Part shown: in pieces, positions 1 through 12,000 of the stretch
How positions within the stretch are numbered: the stretch's first letter is position 1
How the letters are laid out: the number at the start of each line of letters is the position of its first letter
Assembly: GCA_018398585.1 (NCBI GenBank)
Contig: JAGTTD010000011.1
Span: 5,269,001-5,333,000 of the forward strand
Direction of reading: 5' to 3'
Length of the DNA: 64,000 bases
Source of the DNA: Simmondsia chinensis
Lineage: Eukaryota; Streptophyta; Magnoliopsida; Caryophyllales; Simmondsiaceae
Notes under the pieces: model-generated
Told to the model about the DNA's origin: nothing
Databases searched by the model: none
Seen by the model: the letters and a program-made list of their open reading frames with translations, nothing else
Program-made: the position numbers and the translations under genes

Positions 1-404
1 ACTCAAGAACGTCACATAAGGGGGAGTCATATATGCACTTTACTCTTTTTTCTTTGGCATATTTTTTTCCCACTAGGTTTTTCCTGTAAAGATTTTTAAC
101 GAGGTAACTTAAAAGACGTATATCTAGGATATTATATCTTTCAGAGTTTTTGTCCCAAAGAGCTTCTAAAATGAGTATCCAAAGCGAAAGTTTCTATATC
201 ATAAATATTATACTCTTTTTCCTTGACTAAGTTTTTATATCACTAGTTTTTTTAGCAAGATTTGTAAAGAGGCATATTCATATTATATGGTCAACCTAAG
301 GTAACTTAAATGCTTGCATGCCTTTTCCTTTAATTCAGGTAGTACCTTATTTTTACTAAATCCATTGGTGATAAATTGATTTCTTTACTTGCAGGTTTAT
401 ACAC
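1..404. other. AT-rich non-coding DNA
   Basis: No coding frame with family resemblance and no clear repeat is seen in this stretch. Confidence 0.5.
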
Positions 405-537
405 ACTTCAGGTTGGGGGTCCTCGGAAACAGCCTCATTTCCACTCGGAAGGGGTAAGGCTGCGTACATCCACCCCTCCCAGACCCTGCTTATTGCGGGA
501 GCCGCGAGGTAGTGGGACTGTTGTTGTTGTTGTTGAT
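405..537 (+). mobile_element. Au-type SINE, copy 1
   Basis: It contains the hallmark block GGTAAGGCTGCGTACATCC, then AGACCCTGCTTATTGCGGGAG, and ends in a (TTG)n tail at about 523-536. This matches the 3' half of Au SINEs, widespread tRNA-derived plant SINEs. The 5' end is not precisely placed. Confidence 0.8.
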
Positions 538-613
538 TATAGCACAAGATAATTCATATCAACATCGTTGAATTTATCACATTTCACTGAATTTTTAATA
601 AAAATATTGGTAG

Positions 614-616
<3 letters not shown>

Positions 617-656
<40 letters not shown>
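617..656. repeat. (AT)n microsatellite
   Basis: An uninterrupted run of about 19 AT dinucleotides. Confidence 0.95.
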
Positions 657-659
<3 letters not shown>

Positions 660-1059
660 CGTAATTATGTCTTATATTAGTATTTTTTGCATAAATTAGT
701 TAGATTCATACAAAAATTTATCAAATTCCAGCAAAGGTTACATATGTGATAAAATTTTCAAACCTTAGAGTTATATATATCGAAATGTCAAGATACCTAA
801 GTAATAAATGTTTAAATTTAGGATACCTAAATGATAAATTTCTTAAGCCTATGTTTGGATCATGAATTAGAGGCTGGAATTAGGGCTCAGACTAGAATTA
901 GAGCCTAGAATTTCAATTCTGCTGTTTGGTTTACTTGGTGAAATTGAAATTACAATTCCACTGCCTAATTCCAAGGAATTGGATTTTAACTAAAAATTAT
1001 AATTTCCAATTCCTTAAGGTGTGGGTAAGGAATTGCAATTCCATATTAACTTCATTGAC

Positions 1060-2330
1060 CTAAAATCCAAAATGACCCCACTTGATTAACCAAAATCCAA
1101 AATGACTCAAATTATAAAGACTTAGACACTACCTAAAATTTGACCCAAACCTCGAAATCACCCAACTTGAATAACTTGAGCTCAAAGTCCGAAATGACCC
1201 AACCCTATTAACCCAAAACTTGAGAAAACTCAAATCAAGAAAATGAAACAACTTGACTTGACAGCAATAATAACATCAACGAGCCTAGTGCCTTAAGAGC
1301 TCCTGCAAAAGCAAGGTCTGGAAGGGGTAGAATGTACGCAGCCTTACCCCTTCAGGGTGGTACCCTAACAAGAAGTTGTTTTCGAGGGCCTCAACCTGAT
1401 AGACATGAAGAGTATGAAAAGCATGGAAGGCATGAAGAGCATGAAAAGCATAAAAGCATGGAATGGAAACATATAAGGAATAGCGAAAGGCAAAAAGCCA
1501 ATACGCATCTAAAGCAAAGAGCCTAAATATGACACAATGCAAGCATATAGCATATAGAGAGTATAGAGAATAAAAGCATCCAACATACGTCAAAAGTGCG
1601 CATAAACAAACAAGCATGTAAGCAGCCTTGTTGCACTATAGCTAGTTTAGAAGTGCTAGATGCTCCTAAACCGCTATATCAATTATACCTATAATAATCC
1701 TCCACTAAGCTCTATCTAGGCCCATCTCCTCATTTAGGTTGAGATAGGCGAGATCTTGTCGAATTGCTTCCATCCAGCTCTTCTTTGGTTAACCTTTCCC
1801 TCTCTTCCCGTCTGTACTATGGAGTTGTTTGCATCTCTTGACATGGGCAATGATCGATCTCCTCCTAACATGCCCAAATTACCGTAAACGTTAGTCCCTC
1901 AACTTATCCTCAATTGGGGAAAACTACTCGACTTGAATATGATGTAAACAAGCTACGCAGAAGTGGACATGATCCGATTAAATTAACCTGAAACTTAATA
2001 CGACCCGTACCTAAAATGACCCTACCCATCTCAAACTCAGCCTAAGATGACTCGAAATTTGAAATAATATAACTAATTTGTCCCCAAATTAAGATGACTC
2101 GGGGTTCAAATAACCTAAATGAACTCAAACCCGATCATAACTAGCCTAAATCCCCAAAAGACCTAACCCGATTAACTAAAATCCGAGGTAACTTGAACAC
2201 CAAATGATCCGACGCGATACTTGATCCAATTTGACTCAAAAATCAAATAACTCAAACTCAAAGTGAATCACCCCAACCGTAACAACTTAAAGGCGATGCG
2301 AGCCGCTCCAACCAAAATCTAATCGTAGTT
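1060..2330. repeat. Cryptically simple region built on an AAAATGACCC-like motif
   Basis: Variants of CCAAAATGACTC, AAAATGACCC and AACCCGA recur irregularly, every 20-40 bases or so, interrupted at 1266-1402 by a SINE. No coding potential is seen. Probably an old decayed tandem or simple repeat. Confidence 0.5.
1266..1402 (-). mobile_element. Au-type SINE, copy 2 (diverged)
   Basis: In reverse orientation it shows the same core (GATGTACGCAGCC-like block, GGTCTGG, GAGCTCC) with an ATAATAAC end on the left instead of a clean (CAA)n tail. Its 5' part reads into TTGTTTTCGAGGGCCTC, matching the GGAAACAGCCTC block of copy 1 loosely. Confidence 0.65.
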
Positions 2331-2479
2331 CATTTATAACTCGAAATACTTCAACTCAATTGACAGAAAACTCTTAATAATTCGAATTATTATGTAATTA
2401 TAATTCCGACCTCAAATCTTTTTGATAAACTAAACAATAAAATTCAAATTCTATCAGAATTAAAATTTAAAGTCTAATT

Positions 2480-2738
2480 TTAATTTTATATACCAAACAG
2501 AGTCTACTAATTATTTCAAAACATCACCCCAATAAATAGAGGAGCCCCCATTGACCAGGGCAATCCTATCTTTTCAAATATCTCCCCCACATGCTCAAGT
2601 AATGACAACAAATGCAGCTGATCTGCTTCATTATTATTCCTTTTTAATTGCTGGGGGTCCCCCCTCCAACACCCACCACCCCCAATTCTAGCCGTTAACA
2701 CCTTACACCCAGATTCAAAAAAGTAAACCCCCCACTTA
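2480..2738 (+). promoter_or_regulatory. Putative promoter of the HNH-motif gene
   Basis: This is the stretch directly upstream of exon 1. It contains C-rich blocks (about 2657-2690) and AATAAATAG around 2531, a possible but weak TATA-like element. No other coding sequence is seen. The assignment rests on position only. Confidence 0.3.
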
Positions 2739-2918
2739 ATGAAACAACTTTTTAAATTTGTTATCAAAATTGTACCGTTACTTTCTTCTTCTTCAAACTT
2801 CCCCCTTGCTCTTACAAATTCTTATTCTTCTTCTTCATCTTCTTCTCCAAATAACAACAATAATAAGAGACTCCTATCAAAGCAAAGTTTGTACTTCTTT
2901 GCGAAAATTCCGGAAAAA
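2739..2918 (+). other. In-frame upstream ATG extension, probably 5' leader
   Basis: The reading frame of exon 1 stays open upstream to an ATG at 2739, adding 60 residues. They are low complexity: a Ser run encoded by CT-rich repeats, then an Asn run, after a short hydrophobic start. CT-rich stretches are typical of plant 5' leaders, so I read this as untranslated. A longer, possibly organelle-targeted isoform is not excluded. Confidence 0.45.
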
Positions 2919-3077
2919 ATGGTGACCGATGGTGGGTTTTCTGAAGAGGAAATGGCGGTGGAGCCGGGGCTAGGGTACCCTAGAGCCTACGCCAAGCTCT
3001 GCAAGGACAGAAGAGAGAGTCCGTACAGTTATGGCCCCCCTTTTACTTTCATACCCTACAATTTAAAGGCACTAGAG
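2919..3077 (+). CDS. HNH-motif gene, exon 1
   Basis: Encodes residues 1-53 and ends with a GAG codon directly before a GTAAAA donor (phase 0). It contains the conserved [14 protein letters not shown] and [10 protein letters not shown] blocks that I associate with the start of this family. Exon 2 continues at residue 54 with [11 protein letters not shown], as expected for the family, which supports the join across 13 kb. The ATG at 2919 is preferred because conservation starts just after it. Confidence 0.85.
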
Positions 3078-6000
3078 GTAAAATTTGTACTGTTTGGCAT
3101 CTGGGGTTTTCTGGGTTTTCTTTTTGTTCTTGGTTATTAGAGTAGAAAACCAATCATAGGCTTTCACGCACTAATTAAACTTTTAGGATAATTGGTTCCT
3201 TGTCATGGTATCATAACTTTGTTAATTGGGAGGTCACGAATTCAAATCCCCACAACCCTTTTCAAAATTAGCATAATTTAAGTCCAATTTATGAAGTGGG
3301 TATGTGCAATATCCACAAATTTCAAGCCCAATGGACATTTGCGTGGGTGACATGTTAGAAAACAAACCAATTCTGAGTTGACGAGCTGGCTCAATTTCAA
3401 ATAATTAGTCAAGGGTCCTGTTCGTTTGTCTCTTGTCTGTTAGAAGGTTGCTGGGTTGATTTGACATTTTAATTTTTGTTTATCTATGTGAATAATGAGT
3501 TTTTTATATTCATTTTGATATAATTTGTTTCTGCTTGATGAATTTAATTTTTGTGGTTTTCTTGGGAACTTATGTCAATTATGGAGGTCTTTTTATCTAT
3601 GTGTGGTTGATCTTTCCAGTTTTTTGCGTGATTTGGTGGGTTTTGGGAACTAAATGTGAATATGGGAGGCTTTTGTCTGCTATGTGATGTAATTTTCTCG
3701 GGCCTTGTTTAATTAACACAAGATTTAAATTTTTATAAGAAGTTGTATTCTTCTAGAATTCAATTTTTGTGTCAACTTCTCAAGAAATAGGTATTTGTGT
3801 TTGATTGTCAAGAGAAAAAATAGAAATTCTCATGAATTAGAAATTATCTAACCTCCTAGTTAAGTCAATTCCTGTGTAACGAAGGAATTGGAACTTCCAA
3901 AACAACTTCCCATATTCTATAAATTTCCCCATAACCAAACAAGAAGGAAAATACCTACTTTCCATGAATTCCAAATTTTTGTGCTATTTGTTGATTAGCA
4001 AACAACCCTTCAGTTTTTGCTTCATGTTCTTGTTCATTTGAGCATGCAATTTGAACATCAATTTGAAACAAGACTTTCCTATTACAAGATGTTTGTGAAC
4101 ATTATCCGAGCCAATGTTTTTTTTTTTGGATTTTCTCAATTTGAAAAAGCTTAGAATCTAGCATTCTCAAATCCAGTGATATTTCCTATCCATGTGCTTG
4201 GTTTAGAGTCGTAAGTGGCATTCTTGGTGAAGTGGACAGTTTTTGGCTATCACAATATAGAACATACATTTCTGGATATATGTCCAAATTTTACAAGAAT
4301 TCATTATCCATATCAATTCTATAGCAGCTTCAAATGTATCAATGTACTCGACCTAGTTAATGGACAGCGCAATAGACTTTGTGAAAGAATGAGAAGCACA
4401 CATAATGCTGTGGCCCTCTCGTATATTTATAGAATGGGCTTTACATCATATACAAAGCAGGCCCATTAGGCTCAATTACGTATAGTAATAACACCTAGAC
4501 AATATAGTCTAACACTTTGGCATTTTCAACTGCAAGACATTGATACCCCCGCGAATGTCATCGTATCCTGAAATACGCTTATAGGAATAAATATTCCGAT
4601 ACATGTGACATCTATGTAGCCATCCAACACGAGCTGTCTTGGGCCAAAACACAAACATGCCCTGAAAGTATGCCGATGATTCCAAAAGTATCAATTTTAC
4701 AACTTCCTGATGATCCTTACCTGATTTTGATATGAATCCAGTAACAATCCAGAGCGCATGTGTTATGTTCATAGTCTGTACCATTTCGCATACATCAAGC
4801 TCCCCATGGCAGATGCATAAAGAACTTTCTCCATCTCGTCTTTGTCTTTCTCACTTGTAGGACTCTAACTTGGAGTGAATTTCATGTAACTTATAAGTGG
4901 AGAAGTCACAAGTTTAGCCTTATCTATGTTGAATCTTCCTAGTAGCTTCTCAATGTATTTCTCGTCATTGCCACAAATTGCTATTTCTCTTACCACGAGT
5001 GAGCTTCATGCCTAAGATTTTCTTCGTTTTCAAAAGACCTCCGCAATACGCATATCAAGTTAGCAATCTTTTCCGGCATCACTGTCTACTATCAACATAT
5101 CATCAACAAAGAGCAAGAGAATGAGAAAATCACCAGAGACATAATGGACAATGGCATAGCCACCCAGAATCACTAGTTGTTGGGAAAAATAACTAATTCA
5201 CTCCTTGTGTTTATTGAATGGGCAATGGTAAAACTATCACACTATCACAAGAAGTATAATGGATAACTTTTACATGGAAAAAGGGGAGAAACCACTAAAC
5301 TGACAAAAAGAAAGGTATGTTTTTTCATATCATCAAATCACAAGTGGATATCACCTATTTGCCCTCCTGAGACCAAGTTGGAAGTATGCAAGTCATTAAG
5401 AATACTACTGAAAAAACAATTTTCCCAAAATCTCAACCTAAATATATAAACACAAGTGAAGAATAAAGCTGGACGAAATATCAATTTCTGAGGGTTGAAT
5501 AACATACTAAAATTTCATCTTGAGTACAAAAAATTTGGGCATTGATTGAGGCCGATATTGTTTTGGCTTAATAGTGTTATATTCCCTTATTGTTTCCCTT
5601 TGTCGTGCTCTCTCTCTTTTTCTAGAAATTTTAGTGGTTGTAGGGACTACCCAACAAATTTTTTGGATAAGAGAATCTAGGAGGTTTCGATATGATACTT
5701 GATTCACTTCGCTTAATGTTTGTGATTGCTTGATTGTAGTGATGGCTCTAAATGTGAATTTTTCTTATAGGTTAGGTTTAAGATATTTGCAAAAGAAGGA
5801 TGAGATACTTTTTAGTTTGAATCAAGAGTTGGGTCTAGGTTGTTCTTGTTAGGAATTTCAGAACAGATAATACCCTTCACGACATCAGTTGTTAGGACCA
5901 CCAACAAATCACCGAACCATAAACTGAAATAGCAAATATAATAATGGGAATTGGGGGAATAATTTAAACACTGGAATTTACGTGGTTCAGCTGAAACCTA

Positions 6001-9000
6001 CGTCCACAGAAGAGGAGCAACATAATTTTCACTATTAGAACAGAGGTATTACAATAGAGTTTTACACTCACACTCTGCCTCAAACTGTTTGGACTACATC
6101 TTTCAATCCCCTGCTTTCAACCCCTACCTAAACCATGGCACAAGAGATCCTATTTATAGGCCTCTACATTCATAACTCCTGACAACCCAAAGAGTCACCA
6201 TCATTGTGAACCAATAAATCCAATCATAAATTAGCGGTTACGAGATACCATCAGTCTCCAACCTTAACAGTTCTTCCGTGTTTATCCAAATTAAAAGTTC
6301 CTAATTAGTGATGCTCTACCAACGTTGACCTTGAGATGAGGTAAAGTTAGTTGCATAAACGAACCAAGTGTTTGATAAAAATTCTCATGCTTGAGATCGA
6401 TAAAATCTTATTCAGGTTTGATTTGGAGGTTGGATAAGTAAAGGAGTCAGGTTCGAGCAGATTTGAAAATCTTAACAAGCGGAGTTCAAATATGTATTAT
6501 TGAGAACTTCATATATGTTTGGAGTTAAATTAATTGCATTGAAGTTTTGGGAGAAAAAGGATCAACATATTAACCATTACTCCAACTAATGTCAAATGGT
6601 TTTAGAATAGAATCTTCAATTGGACTTATATGTAGATCTCATATAAACTATGTGTTAAATTTCACCGGACCTTTTAGGCCTGACCCACAGAGTTGGAACA
6701 TACGAAGTCCACAAATAAGTCCAAGTGGGGCTCTACCCTAAAACCAATTGGCATTAAGTGGAATACAACAACAATAGGCCCAGTGCCTCAAGGGCTCCCA
6801 TATAAGCAAGGTCGGGGGGGGAGGAGGTAGGATGTACGCAGCCTCAAGGGCATTAAGTGGAGTAATAATCCACTATATTGATCTCTTCACTCTGACAACT
6901 CCAATGTAGGATTCTAATTACTAGGCTCACTTATGGAGTCTCAACGCTCCCCTTCACATCCGAGCCTATGGTAAACACAACATTCGCCTTCTAAAATCCA
7001 ATTGGATCCAACATTCACTAAAGAGGCTTTCGGCACATCAAACTCGAATACCCCCTTCATGCGGACACAGTGCGTCCAACAAGAGCTAGGTATTATCCAC
7101 CCGCTCTACTAGCACGTTAAAATTAAAATTAAAATTGAACTAACACTTAAACTTGGAAATAGAGAATATATTACTTGGATGAATTTACAAATACAATGAC
7201 CTCTATTATTGTAATACAAAGCAAATGAAGAGCCAATACTAACAAGAATCCTAAGCAACAAAATAAAGCTAAGTAAATGACACCATTATTGGTGTAAATG
7301 AGCCCTCAAGTGCTAGTTACTAGGGGTGAAGAAATTATTCCCTACTAACTATACAAATAAGTGCTAGATGCTAGGAATATGCTACGTACAAAATACACAA
7401 AGTAAATATAAAAATATTTGTAGTAAATACAAAGAAAATATACTAGTATTCAACATGGTATACAGCTGCGTAAACAATCCCGTGGAAGTACATAAAAAGA
7501 AAATAATCCGATTTAGACTGTTGGAAGCCAATGTTAATCAAGGTTTAAGTAAACTTCTGATTCCAATTTTAAGAGGCTTGTTTAAACTCATAAAGGGACT
7601 TACGACACTTTACCCTTATGTTTAATTCCAAAACCTTGTGGAAGTTTCATGTAAACTTCCTCATCTGGATCACCATGAAGAAAGGCACTATTAACGTCTA
7701 ACTAATGTATAATCCAACTTCTAGTAGCCGCAACTGCTAGAACACAACGAACTATGACCAGCTTAGCAACGGGAGCAAAATTGTCATAATAATCTGTACC
7801 TTCTACTTGTATAAAGCCTTTTGCGACCAAGTAAGCCTTGTAACTCTCTATGGAACCATCTGATTTGTGCTTCACTTTATACACCCATTTGGAATCAATC
7901 GCCTTCTTTCTAACAGGCAAGGTCTCCAAGGTCCAAGTACGATTTTGCTCCAGAGCCTAGGATGCTCGCGTAATTCCGCCCTTCTTCGCAAGTTGGGCAT
8001 CGTGAATCTTCATGCTCCAACTTGAGGGGGAGTGTTGAATACTAATATATTTCTTTGTATTCACTACATGTATTTTTGTATTTATTTTGTGTATTTTATA
8101 CTTAGCATATTCCTAGCATCTAGCATTTATTTATATAGGTAGTACGGAATATTCTCTTCCTCTCTTCACGCTCTAATAACCGGCCCTTTAGGGCTCATTT
8201 ACACCAACAATGGTGTCATTTACTGAGCTTTATTTTGTTGCTTAGGATTCTTGTTAGTATTGGCTCTTCATTTGCTTTTGTATTACAATAAGCAAAGGTA
8301 TATACTCTCTCTTTCCCAAGTTCAAGTGTTAGTTCAATTTTAATTTTAATTTTAACACTACATGTAGTGAACTACTACAACTAATGCCAAATGGTTTTAA
8401 GATAGATCCTAAGTTAAAGTTATACGTAGACCTCATATAAGCTAACTATGTGGGTCTAGCCTAATGTCTAGTGATATTTTATATGGTATCAAAGCAGTAT
8501 GGAGATTCTCAGTTCCAATTAGTCCTCCCTTTTGTCACCCATCACCATGGCCAAAAAATGATGTCATTTCCAATAGACAAATTCAGGGGATCGAAGGAGC
8601 ATCTGAATGTCAAATAAACTCACATGTGAAGAAGAGTATTGAGAACTTTACATTTGAGTATAGTTAAAATGTCCCACATTGGAGTTGTAAGAGAAAAGAT
8701 ATCAATATAGATGTACGCAGCCTCAAGGGCATTAAGTGGAGTAATAATCCACTATATTGATCTCTTCACTCTGACAACTCCAATGTAGGATTCTAATTAC
8801 TAGGCTCACTTATGGAGTCTCAACGCTCCCCTTCACATCCGAGCCTATGGTAAACACAACATTCGCCTTCTAAAATCCAATTGGATCCAACATTCACTAA
8901 AGAGGCTTTCGGCACATCAAACTCGAATACCCCCTTCATGCGGACACAGTGCGTCCAACAAGAGCTAGGTATTATCCACCCGCTCTACTAGCACGTTAAA

Positions 9001-12000
9001 ATTAAAATTAAAATTGAACTAACACTTAAACTTGGAAATAGAGAATATATTACTTGGATGAATTTACAAATACAATGACCTCTATTATTGTAATACAAAG
9101 CAAATGAAGAGCCAATACTAACAAGAATCCTAAGCAACAAAATAAAGCTAAGTAAATGACACCATTATTGGTGTAAATGAGCCCTCAAGTGCTAGTTACT
9201 AGGGGTGAAGAAATTATTCCCTACTAACTATACAAATAAGTGCTAGATGCTAGGAATATGCTACGTACAAAATACACAAAGTAAATATAAAAATATTTGT
9301 AGTAAATACAAAGAAAATATACTAGTATTCAACATGGTATACAGCTGCGTAAACAATCCCGTGGAAGTACATAAAAAGAAAATAATCCGATTTAGACTGT
9401 TGGAAGCCAATGTTAATCAAGGTTTAAGTAAACTTCTGATTCCAATTTTAAGAGGCTTGTTTAAACTCATAAAGGGACTTACGACACTTTACCCTTATGT
9501 TTAATTCCAAAACCTTGTGGAAGTTTCATGTAAACTTCCTCATCTAGATCACCATGAAGAAAGGCACTATTAACGTCTAACTAATGTATAATCCAACTTC
9601 TAGTAGCCGCAACTGCTAGAACACAACGAACTATGACCAGCTTAGCAACGGGAGCAAAATTGTCATAATAATCTGTACCTTCTACTTGTATAAAGCCTTT
9701 TGCGACCAAGTAAGCCTTGTAACTCTCTATGGAACCATCTGATTTGTGCTTCACTTTATACACCCATTTGGAATCAATCGCCTTCTTTCTAACAGGCAAG
9801 GTCTCCAAGGTCCAAGTACGATTTTGCTCCAGAGCCTAGGATGCTCGCGTTATTCCGCCCTTCTTCGCAAGTTGGGCATCGTGAATCTTCATGCTCCAAC
9901 TTGAGGGGGAGTGTTGAATACTAATATATTTCTTTGTATTCACTACATGTATTTTTGTATTTATTTTGTGTATTTTATACTTAGCATATTCCTAGCATCT
10001 AGCATTTATTTATATAGGTAGTACGGAATATTCTCTTCCTCTCTTCACGCTCTAATAACCGGCCCTTTAGGGCTCATTTACACCAACAATGGTGTCATTT
10101 ACTGAGCTTTATTTTGTTGCTTAGGATTCTTGTTAGTATTGGCTCTTCATTTGCTTTTGTATTACAGTAAGCAAAGGTATATACTCTCTCTTTCCCAAGT
10201 TCAAGTGTTAGTTCAATTTTAATTTTAATTTTAACACTACATGTAGTGAACTACTACAACTAATGCCAAATGGTTTTAAGATAGATCCTAAGTTAAAGTT
10301 ATACGTAGACCTCATATAAGCTAACTATGTGGGTCTAGCCTAATGTCTAGTGATATTTTATATGGTATCAAAGCAGTATGGAGATTCTCAGTTCCAATTA
10401 GTCCTCCCTTTTGTCACCCATCACCATGGCCAAAAAATGATGTCATTTCCAATAGACAAATTCAGGGGATCGAAGGAGCATCTGAATGTCAAATAAACTC
10501 ACATGTGAAGAAGAGTATTGAGAACTTTACATTTGAGTATAGTTAAAATGTCCCACATTGGAGTTGTAAGAGAAAAGATATCAATATGTTATAGCCTAGA
10601 GGAGGATGGAACCTCACTTAGGCTTAAATATGGATCTCATATAAACCAACTCCGTGGGTCGGGCATGAAACTCGGTGGAATTTCATAGATACAATAAACT
10701 TAACAAAACGAATTCAAATAGAAGGGTGCTCAACTTGTTAAAATCTCGTCTAGGACTCATTAGAACTCGTTAGTCGCTGGCTAAGAATGTGTTAAGAATT
10801 TGTTTGTTGCTCGAACTTATCTTAATAATAGATTGATGGTGAATTGTCAGTAGCTTGAATAGCATGGCTCGATGATGTGCTCAACTTGGCTCGATTTGAT
10901 TAACGAGTCTAGTCAAGCTAAGAATAGAGCACACTGGGATATTATCAAAATCTAATTGGAACGAAGAATTGAAATCTCAGTCAAAGCTTAACTCTTTTAC
11001 ACCCAAATTTGAAAAATAGTAAATTTTGGAAGATGAAATTTGGTTGTAGAAGTAAATGATAATATTTAAATGTGGTGGTAAGAAGCAATTTAAGAGAAGT
11101 AGATGGTGGTATTAATGGCCTGAAGATAAGTGGTGGAGAGTGAATGAAAGTTACTTATCTCACTACTTGCTTTTGATTTGTTGAAGGGGTGTAAAAGTGT
11201 TTGAAACATGAGGCCGAATTCTAAAGGAAGTAAGGCTCTGTTTGTTTTGACAAAAAAAGCTTTTCTATTATATTTTTATAGTTTTACTATACGAATTAGT
11301 AGCAAATCTTGCTTTAATGGAAATGGTTTTCCTCTGTAGGGTTCCCCTCAAGAAGAAAGAATGACAACTTTTTCCTTCAAATTGAAAATATTTTCCGTCA
11401 TACTATCACGTATTATATCTTATTTCAACTAAATTTGACAAGCATGAATTACATAGAAACATAAATTATTTTTCTTACCGAACAAACAATAATTTTAATA
11501 TGAGAATATCTATCAATGAATGTAGAAATTTAACTGTTGTGGAAATAAATGTTGGTGTTTAAGTGTGACTATTTGTGAAAACCACGGGCGACACAGAAGT
11601 AAAAATCCACTATGAAAAATTTGAGAATACATGAGTGTTATTGTGCTTCATTCACACTCCCTCACTTAATACACCACATCTTCCTCAAGCATTGCAAATA
11701 TAATTTAGTGGTAGTGCAATTTTACACACCTAAATTCCTTGTAACTTATATTTCTCTTTAGCTCTCTTGCTCACTTGCTTCTTCAATTGCAAAGGCCTTT
11801 GGTTATCGCAATAAACAGCTGTGACATCTTGCAAAAAAACCAATATTAGTTACCAAGCGTCACAACCAAATGGCTTCTTTGACAACTTCAGTATTTGCAA
11901 TATATTCTGCTTCAGTAATAGACAAAGTTATACCATACTGTGAACTAGCTTTCCAACTATTGCAGAATTACAAATGGTAAAGATATAACTAGAAGAAAAC

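Larger units (their letters stand above)
6831..8709. repeat. Tandem duplication, unit 1 (1,879 bp)
   Basis: It is followed directly by a second copy at 8710-10588. The offset is 1,879 bp throughout and I saw only about three to five base differences. The left break lies inside SINE copy 3, the right break at ATCAATAT. The unit holds two outward-facing LTR-like arms around a Copia fragment. Confidence 0.93.

Noticed and set aside
3141..4000. A second exon of the HNH-motif gene directly after exon 1
   Set aside because: No in-phase continuation of the family sequence is found there; the expected residues are at 16072.
7368..7625. Identical plus-strand frames at 7368 and 9247 (85 codons)
   Set aside because: They run antisense through the LTR-like arm and the Copia fragment; identical only because the unit is duplicated.
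8484..8497. TGGTATCAAAGCAG as a primer-binding site of a new retrotransposon
   Set aside because: It is not directly behind an LTR end (the arm ends at 8357) and no gag follows; it is probably part of the dispersed repeat family.
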